Source of the DNA: Candidatus Gastranaerophilales bacterium
Lineage (GTDB): Bacteria; Cyanobacteriota; Vampirovibrionia; Gastranaerophilales; Gastranaerophilaceae
Reading direction: 5' to 3'
Assembly (NCBI GenBank): GCA_910587245.1
Contig: CAJULX010000009.1
Coordinates: forward strand, 1 to 64,000
Length of the DNA: 64,000 nucleotides
Both the position numbers and the translations under genes were made by a program. The notes beneath the pieces were generated by a model that had not been told where the DNA came from, did not search any database, and was given only the letters and a program-made list of their open reading frames with translations. Each line of letters starts with the position of its first letter. Within the stretch, counting starts at the first letter, position 1. Shown here piece by piece: positions 43,139-51,150 of this stretch.

Positions 43139-43812
43139 TCCGTGCTGTCGTCATCTTCAAATCCGGGAGAGCGCGACGGCAGATTTTGATATCCCGCATT
43201 TGAAATTACGGATTTTCTTATATATTTTTTTGTATATCCGCCTTTTACAAAAAGCCTTTTAATTGTGTTTTCCCTGTCTACAAGGGCGTTTGATATATTT
43301 TCAAGCTCGGGGTTATCATCCGTTAATTGAGTCCATACGGCAGCTTCAAGTGTCCAGCAGTAGGTTTCTTCATTCAATGAATTTAATTCATCCTGATGGA
43401 TTGCCTCATGGGCTAATACTGCAGCAATTGCTTCTTTTGGCGCATTTCTGTGTTTAATATTTATAAAAATATTTAATCTGCCTCTGTTTTTCCATCCAAG
43501 AGCGTCAAATTCCGCGTATGCGGGGTTTAATTCGGAAAGATCTTTAAATTCAACTTTAATGGGTCTTCCTGTTAAGTTTTCTCCTAAAATTGCACGTCTT
43601 GAATAATCCCCTAAAGTACCCTTCAAGGTTTCTGCCGCTTGAATTAATTTCAGGTCTTTTGTTGATTGTTTATACTGCCTCATAACGGCATCGGATATAC
43701 CGCCGTTTGCGGGTACTTCCATAATGGCATCGGTGCTTTGTGTGCATAAAAACAGCGCGCATAAACCAAGCCCCAGTATTTTAGCTTTTAAAAAATTATT
43801 TTTATCCTTCAT
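43066..43812 (-). CDS. Exported putative zinc metallopeptidase (HExxH)
   Basis: The 248-residue protein has an N-terminal hydrophobic signal (ILGLGLCALFLCTQSTDA). It contains AAVLAHEAIHQDELNS (HExxH at 135-139), followed by a possible third-ligand Glu in WTLEAAVW. Upstream NIFINIKHRNAPKEAIAA is shared with the paralogue at 41506. This looks like a small gluzincin-type domain, although activity is not shown. The two paralogues are separated by a zinc-ribbon ORF on the other strand. Confidence 0.7.
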   Translation of the reverse strand: MKDKNNFLKAKILGLGLCALFLCTQSTDAIMEVPANGGISDAVMRQYKQSTKDLKLIQAAETLKGTLGDYSRRAILGENLTGRPIKVEFKDLSELNPAYAEFDALGWKNRGRLNIFINIKHRNAPKEAIAAVLAHEAIHQDELNSLNEETYCWTLEAAVWTQLTDDNPELENISNALVDRENTIKRLFVKGGYTKKYIRKSVISNAGYQNLPSRSPGFEDDDSTDYVNGRPLPAFNSPQTEFKGKESL

Positions 43813-43961
43813 TAAATCCCCTTTTCATATTCCTTTTGATAAAAACATTATTACATACTTTTTATTTAAGGAAAGTTTTTGAAAAAGAAATTTTTTTAAC
43901 AGCAAATTATTTTTTTCACAGGTTTTTTATATTCAAATTGGAAGACATCAGGGAGAAACAT

Positions 43962-44363
43962 ATGGTAAATAATGTTAATTTAAGTACACCCGAAGGTAAA
44001 AGAGAATATTTTGTAAAACAAGGCATCATAAACGGTGCCGCTCCTGCAGCAGTTGGTTTGGGCATTGCAGCAGCAGGAGAATTCCTTATGAATAAATCAG
44101 CAATGAAAGATGAGTTTAAAACTGCAAAACAGGCAATTAAAGATGCTAAAGCGCAGAATTTAAGCAAAGATGCAATCAAGGAAGCTAAAAAGGGACTAAA
44201 GGATTTATATGCAAAAGCCGCACAAAATACATTTAAAGACGGCAAACGCGCAATATTGCCGATTGCTGCCGCAATAGCCGGAGTTGCATTGTTTAAAGGG
44301 CTCGTATACCCTGCTGTTGAGCAATATTTACATGGCAATAGCAATAAAAAAGCTGCCAAATAA
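43962..44363 (+). CDS. Small lineage-specific membrane-associated protein
   Basis: A 133-residue protein from ATG 43962, chosen because GGGAG lies about 9 nt upstream; longer frames start at 43836 without such a site. It begins MVNNVNLSTPEGKREYFVKQG, has an alanine/glycine-rich segment (AAPAAVGLGIAAAGEFL), a lysine-rich helix and a second hydrophobic helix (ILPIAAAIAGVALFKGLVYPAV). Resembles the small proteins of this lineage at 45821 in style. Function unknown. Confidence 0.6.
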   Translation: MVNNVNLSTPEGKREYFVKQGIINGAAPAAVGLGIAAAGEFLMNKSAMKDEFKTAKQAIKDAKAQNLSKDAIKEAKKGLKDLYAKAAQNTFKDGKRAILPIAAAIAGVALFKGLVYPAVEQYLHGNSNKKAAK

Positions 44364-44388
44364 TAAGTTTTGTGAAAATAAAATCTTA

Positions 44389-44422
44389 AAAACGGCCCTT
44401 AAACAATCATAAGGGCTGTTTT
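44389..44422. terminator. Bidirectional terminator between convergent genes
   Basis: AAAACGGCCCTT (44389-44400) pairs with AAGGGCTGTTTT (44411-44422) with one G-T pair and a 10-nt loop. A-rich and T-rich flanks allow use in both directions, for the 43962 gene and hisS. Confidence 0.8.
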
Positions 44423-44444
44423 CATTTAAAATTCCTGTTAAATT

Positions 44445-45668
44445 CTACAGTTCTTTTACCTGTTTTTGTTCGCCCGTAATGAGGTTTTTTACTGAGTAAT
44501 AGCCGCCTTTTACTTCATCTTCGCCTATTACTACGGCGTTTTTGGCTATTTTTCCCGCTTTTTCGAACTGTTTGCCGAATTTTCTGTTTTGAAGGTCAAA
44601 ATCTGCACTAAAGCCTTTATCTCTTAAAATTTGAACAACCTTCATTGCTTCATCAGGCAAGTTTGAAACAATAAAGTAATCAAGCATAAATTCTTCTTTA
44701 TGTTCAATAAGTTCGTATAATCTTTCAACGCCTAAAGCAAAACCTACTGCAGGAGTTTTTTCTCCGCCGAGCATTTCAACAAGCCCGTCATATCTGCCGC
44801 CGCCTGCAATTGCATTTTGAGACCCGAGAGCATCGCTTTTTATTTCAAAAACCGTTCTGTTATAATAATCCAAGCCCCTTACAAGCATTTTATTTTCTTT
44901 ATATTTAATATTTAAAATATCCAGATATTTTTTAACGCTTTCGTAGTGCTCCCTGCATTCTTCGCAGATGAAATCCGATAAAATTACATTTTTTATTTCA
45001 TCGTTTTCGAAAATCTTAATACAGTCTTCGTTTTTACAATCAAGCATTCTTAAAGGATTTTTTTCATATCTTACTTTACAGTCATCACAAAGCTTATCAA
45101 GATAAGGTTTTAGGATAGTTTTAATTTTTTCTTTATAAGCATTCCTGCATTCAAGGCAGCCTAAAGAATTAATTTCCGCTACGAGTTCTTTTAAGCCCAT
45201 CTTTGAAAGGAATTTTGAAGCAAGCGCTATAACTTCGGCATCTGCCTGCGGTTTGTCTATGCCGAACATTTCAACGCCAATCTGGTGAAATTGTCTTTGG
45301 CGGCCTTTTTGCGGCCTTTCGTATCGGAACATGGGGCCGAAGTACCATAGTTTTACGGGAGCCGATACCTTATTAAAGCCGTGTTCAATATATGCACGCA
45401 CAACGCCTGCCGTGTTTTCGGGGCGAAGTGTGATTGAATTTTCATCTTTATTTATCCCGCCCACCGTGAATGTGTACATTTCTTTATTTACAATATCCGT
45501 TGAATCGCCGACACCTCTTTTAAAAAGTTCGGTTCCTTCAAAAATCGGGGTTCTTATTTCTTTATAATTTGCGCTTTGAAATAATTCACGCGCGGTTTTT
45601 TCAATATGCTGCCAGGTTAAAATATCTTCGGGGAGTATATCTTTGGTTCCTCTTTGTGCTTTAATCAT
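44445..45668 (-). CDS. hisS: Histidyl-tRNA synthetase
   Basis: This class II synthetase charges tRNA-His. The 407 residues show motif 1 region GTKDILPEDILTWQ, motif 2 MFRYERPQKGRQRQFHQIGVEMFG, the histidine-binding LVRGLDYYNRTVFE, GGGRYDGLVEMLGG and a C-terminal anticodon-binding domain. A CxxC-type insertion (CLECRNAY; CDDCKVRY; CEECREHY) is present in the middle. The upstream 120-nt gap leads to the 45821 gene on the other strand. Confidence 0.96.
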   Translation of the reverse strand: MIKAQRGTKDILPEDILTWQHIEKTARELFQSANYKEIRTPIFEGTELFKRGVGDSTDIVNKEMYTFTVGGINKDENSITLRPENTAGVVRAYIEHGFNKVSAPVKLWYFGPMFRYERPQKGRQRQFHQIGVEMFGIDKPQADAEVIALASKFLSKMGLKELVAEINSLGCLECRNAYKEKIKTILKPYLDKLCDDCKVRYEKNPLRMLDCKNEDCIKIFENDEIKNVILSDFICEECREHYESVKKYLDILNIKYKENKMLVRGLDYYNRTVFEIKSDALGSQNAIAGGGRYDGLVEMLGGEKTPAVGFALGVERLYELIEHKEEFMLDYFIVSNLPDEAMKVVQILRDKGFSADFDLQNRKFGKQFEKAGKIAKNAVVIGEDEVKGGYYSVKNLITGEQKQVKEL

Positions 45669-45820
45669 AATATTTCCTTCAACAGATTTTCGCCTGTTCT
45701 TTATTTTACTATAAAAATTTATTGTTTATGTAAAGAAAAATATACAAAATACCATTGTGTTAGCAACTTTTTTTATGTTTACTTTTTATAAGTATGTGTT
45801 TAATGGTGAAAGGAAAAACT

Positions 45821-46453
45821 ATGCCTGTTCAAAGCGTTTCATTAAATAACGTAGCTTTCAGAGGGGAAACTCCGAAAACGGAAGCAGTTCCGAAAACGGA
45901 AGCTAAAACGGCAGAAAAGCAAAATGCTGACGGTAAAAAGATTGCAATTGCTCTCGGCGGCCTTGCGGCAGCAGGAATAGCTGCGGTTCTTATCGGCAAA
46001 AGCAGAAAAGTTCCGTCAGAATTAAGCCTTGAAGAATTTAAAAAAATAGGCAGTTTTGATAAAGGTTTTGCAACAGCTAAAAAGAAACCTTTCAGCGGGA
46101 TTATTAATACTGCAAATAAAAACGGTAATTACAAACTTGAATATGATAAAGGTGTTTTAAAACAATCCACACTGTTTAAAGAAATAGCATTCCCTGAATT
46201 CAGACAGCCCGAGCCGAAGATGATGCCCGTTTCAAAGAAAGTTTATTCCAATGGCGATGAAGGTAAAAAAGTTGAATGTTTTATGAAAAACCATCATCAG
46301 GCAATTTACGGCGGGGAAGAATGGGGAAAAATAGGCGGCTTGACGGTTTCTGCCGATAAAAGCAGTGTTATAAAAGAATATACAACGCCCACCGGGGAAA
46401 AATTGCAAGATGCAATTATAAAACAAAAGGACGGAAGCTGGGCAAGAGCTTAA
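45821..46453 (+). CDS. Small lineage-specific protein with hydrophobic helix
   Basis: A 210-residue protein from ATG 45821 (GAAAGGA upstream; a longer frame starts at 45794). It begins MPVQSVSLNNVAFRGETP, a short motif that recurs in spirit in the subtilase (ISNTAFLPVSFGS). Then comes a Lys/Thr/Glu-rich linker and one alanine-rich helix (IAIALGGLAAAGIAAVLIG). The C-terminal half is a soluble domain I do not recognise. A surface or exported role is only a guess. Confidence 0.6.
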   Translation: MPVQSVSLNNVAFRGETPKTEAVPKTEAKTAEKQNADGKKIAIALGGLAAAGIAAVLIGKSRKVPSELSLEEFKKIGSFDKGFATAKKKPFSGIINTANKNGNYKLEYDKGVLKQSTLFKEIAFPEFRQPEPKMMPVSKKVYSNGDEGKKVECFMKNHHQAIYGGEEWGKIGGLTVSADKSSVIKEYTTPTGEKLQDAIIKQKDGSWARA

Positions 46454-46487
46454 TAAAAATCTTTGTAAAAAACATTAAACAGAAAAT

Positions 46488-46515
46488 AAAACCCTGATTT
46501 ATTTATCAGGGTTTT
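46488..46515. terminator. Bidirectional terminator between the 45821 gene and prfB
   Basis: AAAACCCTGAT (46488-46498) and ATCAGGGTTTT (46505-46515) form a perfect 11-bp stem with a 6-nt loop and A- and T-rich flanks. It includes the last codons of prfB. Confidence 0.85.
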
Positions 46516-47612
46516 TTAAATATTCATCAATAAATTTATCTATTCCGCCGTCCATAACAAAATCTACATTGCCGATTTCCGCCCCTGTTCTGTGGTCTTT
46601 AACAAGCTTATACGGGTGAAAAACGTACGAGCGGATTTGGGAACCAAAGTTTATATCCATATTTTCGCCTTTGATATCGGATAGTTTTTTTTCATGCTCC
46701 GATTGGCGCATTAAAAGAAGCTTTGAGGCTAGCATTGAAAGCGCCGTTTCTTTATTTTGCAGCTGGCTTCTCTCCTGCTGGCATTTAACAACAATGCCTG
46801 TGGGTTTATGATAAATACGCACAGCCGTTTCAACTTTATTTACGTTTTGTCCGCCCGCACCGCCCGAGCGCATTGTTTCCACTTCAATATCATCTGGAGG
46901 GATGGTGATTTTTTTCTCAAAATCTTCAATAACCGGCATGGTTTCAACGCTTGCAAAGCTTGTTTGTCTTTTGCCGTTAGCATTAAAGGGAGAAATTCGA
47001 ACCAGCCTGTGCACGCCTTTTTCAGCCTTTAGGTACCCGTAGGCAAATTTTCCTTCAATTTTAATTGAGGCTGATTTTATACCCGCTTCATCGCCGTCTG
47101 ATTTATCCACAAGATTTGCACCGTAGCCTTTTTGCTCCGCCCATCTTAAATACATTCTTAAAAGCATATTTGCCCAATCCATGGCATCCACACCGCCTGC
47201 TCCTGCGTTTATACTTAAAATGGCGCTGTTTGTATCGTATTCACCCGAGAGCATTTTTTGGATTTCAAATTTTTCAAGCTCATCTTCAAGAGCGGAAAGG
47301 GTTTTCAGACTTTCCTCCATAAGGGAATTATCATCCAATTCAAGGCTTATTTTTGAATCTTCAATGATATTTTGCCAGCTTTGTGCTGTTTCAAGCTCGC
47401 TTTTTATTTCCTTCTGCTCTTTTAAAAATTTTGAAGCTTCATCCTGCCTGTCCCAAATAGATGGGTCTTCAAGCTTTTTATTTATATCATTAAGCCTGTT
47501 TTCAAGGTTTGCGGGGTCAAAGATACCTCACGGAATCTTTAACTTTAATATCAAGTTTTGATATTTTTTCTTTTAAATTTTCTTTTAATAATTCTTTTAT
47601 ATCCTGTTCCAT
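46499..47612 (-). CDS. prfB: Peptide chain release factor 2, with programmed +1 frameshift
   Basis: RF2 recognises UGA and UAA and releases the peptide. Translation starts at ATG 47612-47610 and reads 31 codons (MEQDIKELLKENLKEKIS... SVRYL) to an in-frame TGA at 47519-47517. The site reads AGGTAT-CTT-TGA-C, the standard RF2 autoregulatory frameshift. After +1 slippage the frame continues DPANLENRLND to 46499, giving about 370 residues. The main part contains the GGQ loop (SGGAGGQNVNK) and the anticodon-like region. A reading frame beginning at 47338 is only an internal Met. Low RF2 favours the frameshift, so the gene controls itself. Confidence 0.95.
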
Positions 47613-47687
47613 AAAAAGATTTTACTATAAATAATGTTTTTGATAAAATTATCTAGGTTTGTTTAAAAATTATGGAGTATGAAACGA

Positions 47688-48203
47688 ATGGAAGACATTA
47701 AAAAGATGATAAGAAATATCCCTGATTTTCCTAAAAAAGGAATAATGTTCAGAGATATAACCACCGCTGTAAAAGACCCTGTTACAATGAAAAAAATCAT
47801 TGATTATATAGCGGATGAATTTAAAAATGAAAAGATTGATTACGTTGCAGGGATTGAATCACGCGGTTTTATCTTCGGCATGCCCGTTGCATACTCTTTA
47901 GGATGCGGTTTTATTCCTATCAGAAAACCCGGTAAATTGCCTGCTGAAACAATTTCTATGGAATATGAGCTTGAATACGGCACGGATAAAATTGAAATTC
48001 ATAAAGACGCTATTGAAAAAGGCAAAAAGGTGCTCTTGATAGACGACCTTCTTGCTACGGGCGGAACGGCTGCCGCTGCAAGTAAATTAATTCAAAGTGT
48101 GGGAGAGCTTGCGGGGATTGCTTTTGTAATTGAGCTTGAAGAATTAAAAGGCAGAGAAAAACTGCCAAATGATGTTAAAATCATTTCAATGGCAAAATAT
48201 TAG
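47688..48203 (+). CDS. apt: Adenine phosphoribosyltransferase
   Basis: Apt salvages adenine to AMP with PRPP. The protein has 171 residues from ATG 47688; GGAG at 47674-47677 is properly spaced for this start, and too close for the ATG at 47679. Motifs are IPDFPKKGIMFRDIT, GIESRGFIFG and the PRPP loop VLLIDDLLATGGTAAAA. It is followed by the GT10 gene with a 8-nt gap. Confidence 0.95.
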   Translation: MEDIKKMIRNIPDFPKKGIMFRDITTAVKDPVTMKKIIDYIADEFKNEKIDYVAGIESRGFIFGMPVAYSLGCGFIPIRKPGKLPAETISMEYELEYGTDKIEIHKDAIEKGKKVLLIDDLLATGGTAAAASKLIQSVGELAGIAFVIELEELKGREKLPNDVKIISMAKY

Positions 48204-48211
48204 GTTTTAAA

Positions 48212-49183
48212 ATGTCTGCAGGACTTGTAAGACTTATATATCCTGAAAACTGGACAAACACATTCAGGCTTATTCCGGGGTTTGAAAAAGGCGAGTGTGC
48301 AAAATTCGGAGATATTGTCTTTACAACGGAAGAGGTTGATGAAGCGGATTTAGCCGTTATCGTTAATTTTTCTCCTTATGATTTAAAAATGAAGGCAAAA
48401 GAAGCGTGGATATTTCACCATGAACCTTCAAATTACAAATATTTTGCCCATTGGATGAAGGCTTATAAATATGCAGACAGGGTCTTTGGAAGCTGGAAAA
48501 AAGATAAAAAGCTTAAAAACCCGGTACAGGAGCAGGCTTCGATTTTTTGGGGGTGCCCTAATGATTATGAATATTATAAAAATCTTGATATAGGGGCGGG
48601 TACAAAGAAATTTGAACTTTGTGCCATAACAAGCTCTAAAACCGCTTTTGCGGGACACAAGGAAAGGCTTGAATTTTTATACGCTCTGAAAGAAAAATTC
48701 AAAGGCACCGAACTTGAATTTGATATTAAAGGTAAAGGCATCTGCGAAATTAAAACAAAAGATGAGCTTTTAATTCCTTCAAAATATACGCTTGCAATTG
48801 AAAATACCTCAGAACCCCATTATTTTACGGAAAAAATAACGGATGCATTTTTGTGCGGCTGTATGCCGATATATTACGGCGCGCCGAATATTTTGGAGTA
48901 TTTTCCTGAAGGCTCTTTAATAAAACTTGAAAAATTAGATGCGGAATATGCGGCAAAAATCATTAAAGAAGCTACAGAAAACGATTTTTACGGTAAAAAT
49001 TATGATAAATTAACCATAGCAAAGGATTTGGTATTAAATAAATACAATTTCTTTATAAATATTGGGGAAAAAATATCGGAATATGATATTTTAAATAAGC
49101 CTTTAAAAAATATTTATATTCCAAAATCAAGGCAAAAAAGACACCCGCTTATCTCTAAAATCAAGGGTATGATAAAAATATAA
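48212..49183 (+). CDS. GT10-family (fucosyl)transferase
   Basis: The 323-residue protein contains the GT10 signature SKYTLAIENTSEPHYFTEKITDAFLCGCMPIYYGAPNILEYFPEGS region (around residues 190-230; the key residues are the N-x-S/T-x-x-x-Y-x-T-E-K core). Upstream AWIFHHEPSNYKYF and RVFGSWKKDKK are typical. GT10 enzymes move fucose or a related sugar from GDP-Fuc to glycans, such as LPS O-antigen or Lewis-type structures. It lies between apt and flhB, with no other glycan genes adjacent, so the acceptor is unknown. Confidence 0.82.
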   Translation: MSAGLVRLIYPENWTNTFRLIPGFEKGECAKFGDIVFTTEEVDEADLAVIVNFSPYDLKMKAKEAWIFHHEPSNYKYFAHWMKAYKYADRVFGSWKKDKKLKNPVQEQASIFWGCPNDYEYYKNLDIGAGTKKFELCAITSSKTAFAGHKERLEFLYALKEKFKGTELEFDIKGKGICEIKTKDELLIPSKYTLAIENTSEPHYFTEKITDAFLCGCMPIYYGAPNILEYFPEGSLIKLEKLDAEYAAKIIKEATENDFYGKNYDKLTIAKDLVLNKYNFFINIGEKISEYDILNKPLKNIYIPKSRQKRHPLISKIKGMIKI

Positions 49184-49194
49184 AGGATTAACGG

Positions 49195-50337
49195 ATGGGA
49201 GATGAAGATAAACAATTTGAAGCATCGCACCAGAAGCTTCAAAAAGCAAGAAAAGAAGGGCAGGTTGTAAAATCCAAGGATTTTTCAATGGCGCTTGCTT
49301 TGATTGTTATGTTTTCCGTGATATATGCTCTCGGGCCTTTTATATGGAATCAAATTTCAATTCTTTATACAAGACTGTATGAGCAAATACCGAATGCCCA
49401 CCTTGATAAAATAGGGTATATGTATATTTTGACCTCTACCCTTGTTCCGACACTTTTAATTATTCTTCCGATACTAATGCTTGCCGGGTTTATGGGAATT
49501 ATGGGAGATTTAATACAGGTGGGGCCTTTATTTACCATCACTCCTTTAATACCGAAACCTGATAAATTGAATCCTACAAAGTATTTCAAAAATCTTATGA
49601 ACCCGAAAACCCTTTTTGAACTTGTAAAAAACATCGCAAAGGTGTTAATTTTAGGGTTTATAGGCTGGGTTGTTTATATAGAGCATTTTCCGCACATTTT
49701 AATGCTAGCCGCCGTTGATAACCAGTTTGCAACATTGATTGCATTCGGTAAATTAATTGTAGATTTTATTATTAAGGCGGGTATTGCCTTTTTAATAATA
49801 GCTGCGGCAGATTACGGCGTTACAAAATGGAAATTTATGCAGGATCAAAAAATGAGTTTTAAAGAGGTTAAAGATGAATACAAAAACTCTGAAGGCGACC
49901 CGCATGTTAAAGCCGCACTGCGCCAGAAAAGACAGCAGTTATTACAAAAATCAATGATGGATATGGTGCCTGAATCCGATTTTGTCGTGACAAACCCGAC
50001 ACATGTTGCCTGTGCGCTGAAATATGACGCGGAAACCATGGAATCTCCGAAGCTTCTTGCAAAAGGTACGGAATTATTTGCAAAGAGAATAAAAGAAATA
50101 GCGCAGGAACATGATATTCCCGTTATTGAAAATCCGCCCGTTGCGCGTGCAATATTCAGAATGGTTGAAATAAACCATGAAGTGCCGCCCGATTTATATA
50201 AGGCTGTAGCTGAAATTCTTATTTTTGTATACAACCTGAAAAAGAAAGCTCCGCCCATAAAAGGCAAAAAAGATGAAAAAACACAGATGAATGAAGGCGG
50301 CAAAAAGGAAGATAAAAACAATAAACCAAACGGTTAA
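49195..50337 (+). CDS. flhB: FlhB/YscU-type type III export switch protein
   Basis: The 380-residue protein has four hydrophobic helices, an N-terminal EASHQKLQKARKEGQVVKSKDFS (the FlhB/YscU start) and the cytoplasmic autocleavage motif NPTH in VVTNPTHVACALKYD. In the family, cleavage between Asn and Pro changes export specificity from rod/hook to filament substrates. The Pro/Lys-rich tail is typical of FlhB. No other flagellar genes are in the window. It is followed by a sigma factor with a 98-nt gap. Confidence 0.9.
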   Translation: MGDEDKQFEASHQKLQKARKEGQVVKSKDFSMALALIVMFSVIYALGPFIWNQISILYTRLYEQIPNAHLDKIGYMYILTSTLVPTLLIILPILMLAGFMGIMGDLIQVGPLFTITPLIPKPDKLNPTKYFKNLMNPKTLFELVKNIAKVLILGFIGWVVYIEHFPHILMLAAVDNQFATLIAFGKLIVDFIIKAGIAFLIIAAADYGVTKWKFMQDQKMSFKEVKDEYKNSEGDPHVKAALRQKRQQLLQKSMMDMVPESDFVVTNPTHVACALKYDAETMESPKLLAKGTELFAKRIKEIAQEHDIPVIENPPVARAIFRMVEINHEVPPDLYKAVAEILIFVYNLKKKAPPIKGKKDEKTQMNEGGKKEDKNNKPNG

Positions 50338-50435
50338 TATACTCCGGATGGTGGGTGTGCTTCCATGCGGATTTGCAAAAAGGTTAAAAAAATAGTAAAA
50401 TCGTTTAAGAAGTATTTTTATACTGTGGTAGAAGT

Positions 50436-51113
50436 GTGGCGCTAAAATTGCAATCAAACAGATTAAAAGACTATATTGATATAATCCAGAAGGTAGCAAG
50501 GGTTGAATACAGGCGAATTCCTGCACATATGGTAGAATGTGAAGAGCTTGTATCAATCGGTATTATTGCAATTCAAGCGCTTATAAAAAATAAATCCGAC
50601 GAACAATTAGAAAAATATAATACATCATATATTGCAACCGCTGTAAGATGGGCAATCAGAAACGAACTTAGAAACCGTTATAAATGGTACACTTTAAAAC
50701 ATAAAAAGGAAGCTGCGGAAGATGAAGAGGAAGTTTCATCGGATAATGTTTCAAGCCTTGATGTTTCCCCGAATAAAGTAAGAGAAGCGATTTATGAAAC
50801 AATCTTATCGATTGATTCCATAGCTTCAGCCTCATCTGATACCGATTCGCCTTTTGATTTTATAAAAGATACATCCGCCACACCTGATGAAAAGGCTGAA
50901 ATAACGGAGCTTGGCCGTGTTATAAGAGAGGCTATCGCCACACTGCCTCAAAAAGACAGGACAATTGTAGAATACAGATTTTACCGCAATATGCAGGTAA
51001 AACAAATTGCGCAGATGGTAGGGTTATCAAGTTCCAGAATAACCCGTATTGTGCAAAGCGCCCTGAATAATGTAAGAGAATATTTACAAAAGCGGGGCCT
51101 AACAAGTTATTGA
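50436..51113 (+). CDS. Sigma-70 family factor, FliA/sigma-28-like
   Basis: The 225-residue protein starts at GTG 50436. Region 2 is visible as VECEELVSIGIIAIQALI with YIATAVRWAIRNELRNR. Region 4 (ALPQKDRTIVEYRFYRNMQVKQIAQMVGLSSSRITRIVQSALNNVREYL) includes the helix-turn-helix. Between them is an acidic linker of about 75 residues in place of a normal region 3. Placement next to flhB suggests a flagellar or SpoIID-type sigma-28, but the linker is unusual and function is uncertain. Confidence 0.78.
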   Translation: MALKLQSNRLKDYIDIIQKVARVEYRRIPAHMVECEELVSIGIIAIQALIKNKSDEQLEKYNTSYIATAVRWAIRNELRNRYKWYTLKHKKEAAEDEEEVSSDNVSSLDVSPNKVREAIYETILSIDSIASASSDTDSPFDFIKDTSATPDEKAEITELGRVIREAIATLPQKDRTIVEYRFYRNMQVKQIAQMVGLSSSRITRIVQSALNNVREYLQKRGLTSY

Positions 51114-51150
51114 TGAATGATTTATATATTTAGGAGGAGAAGACTGTACC

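Noticed and set aside
43836..43961. Longer start for the 43962 gene
   Set aside because: The extension is AT-rich and not protein-like, while GGGAG precedes the ATG at 43962.
47338..47338. ATG at 47338 as the prfB start
   Set aside because: It is an internal Met. The real start is ATG 47612 with a programmed frameshift at CTT-TGA.
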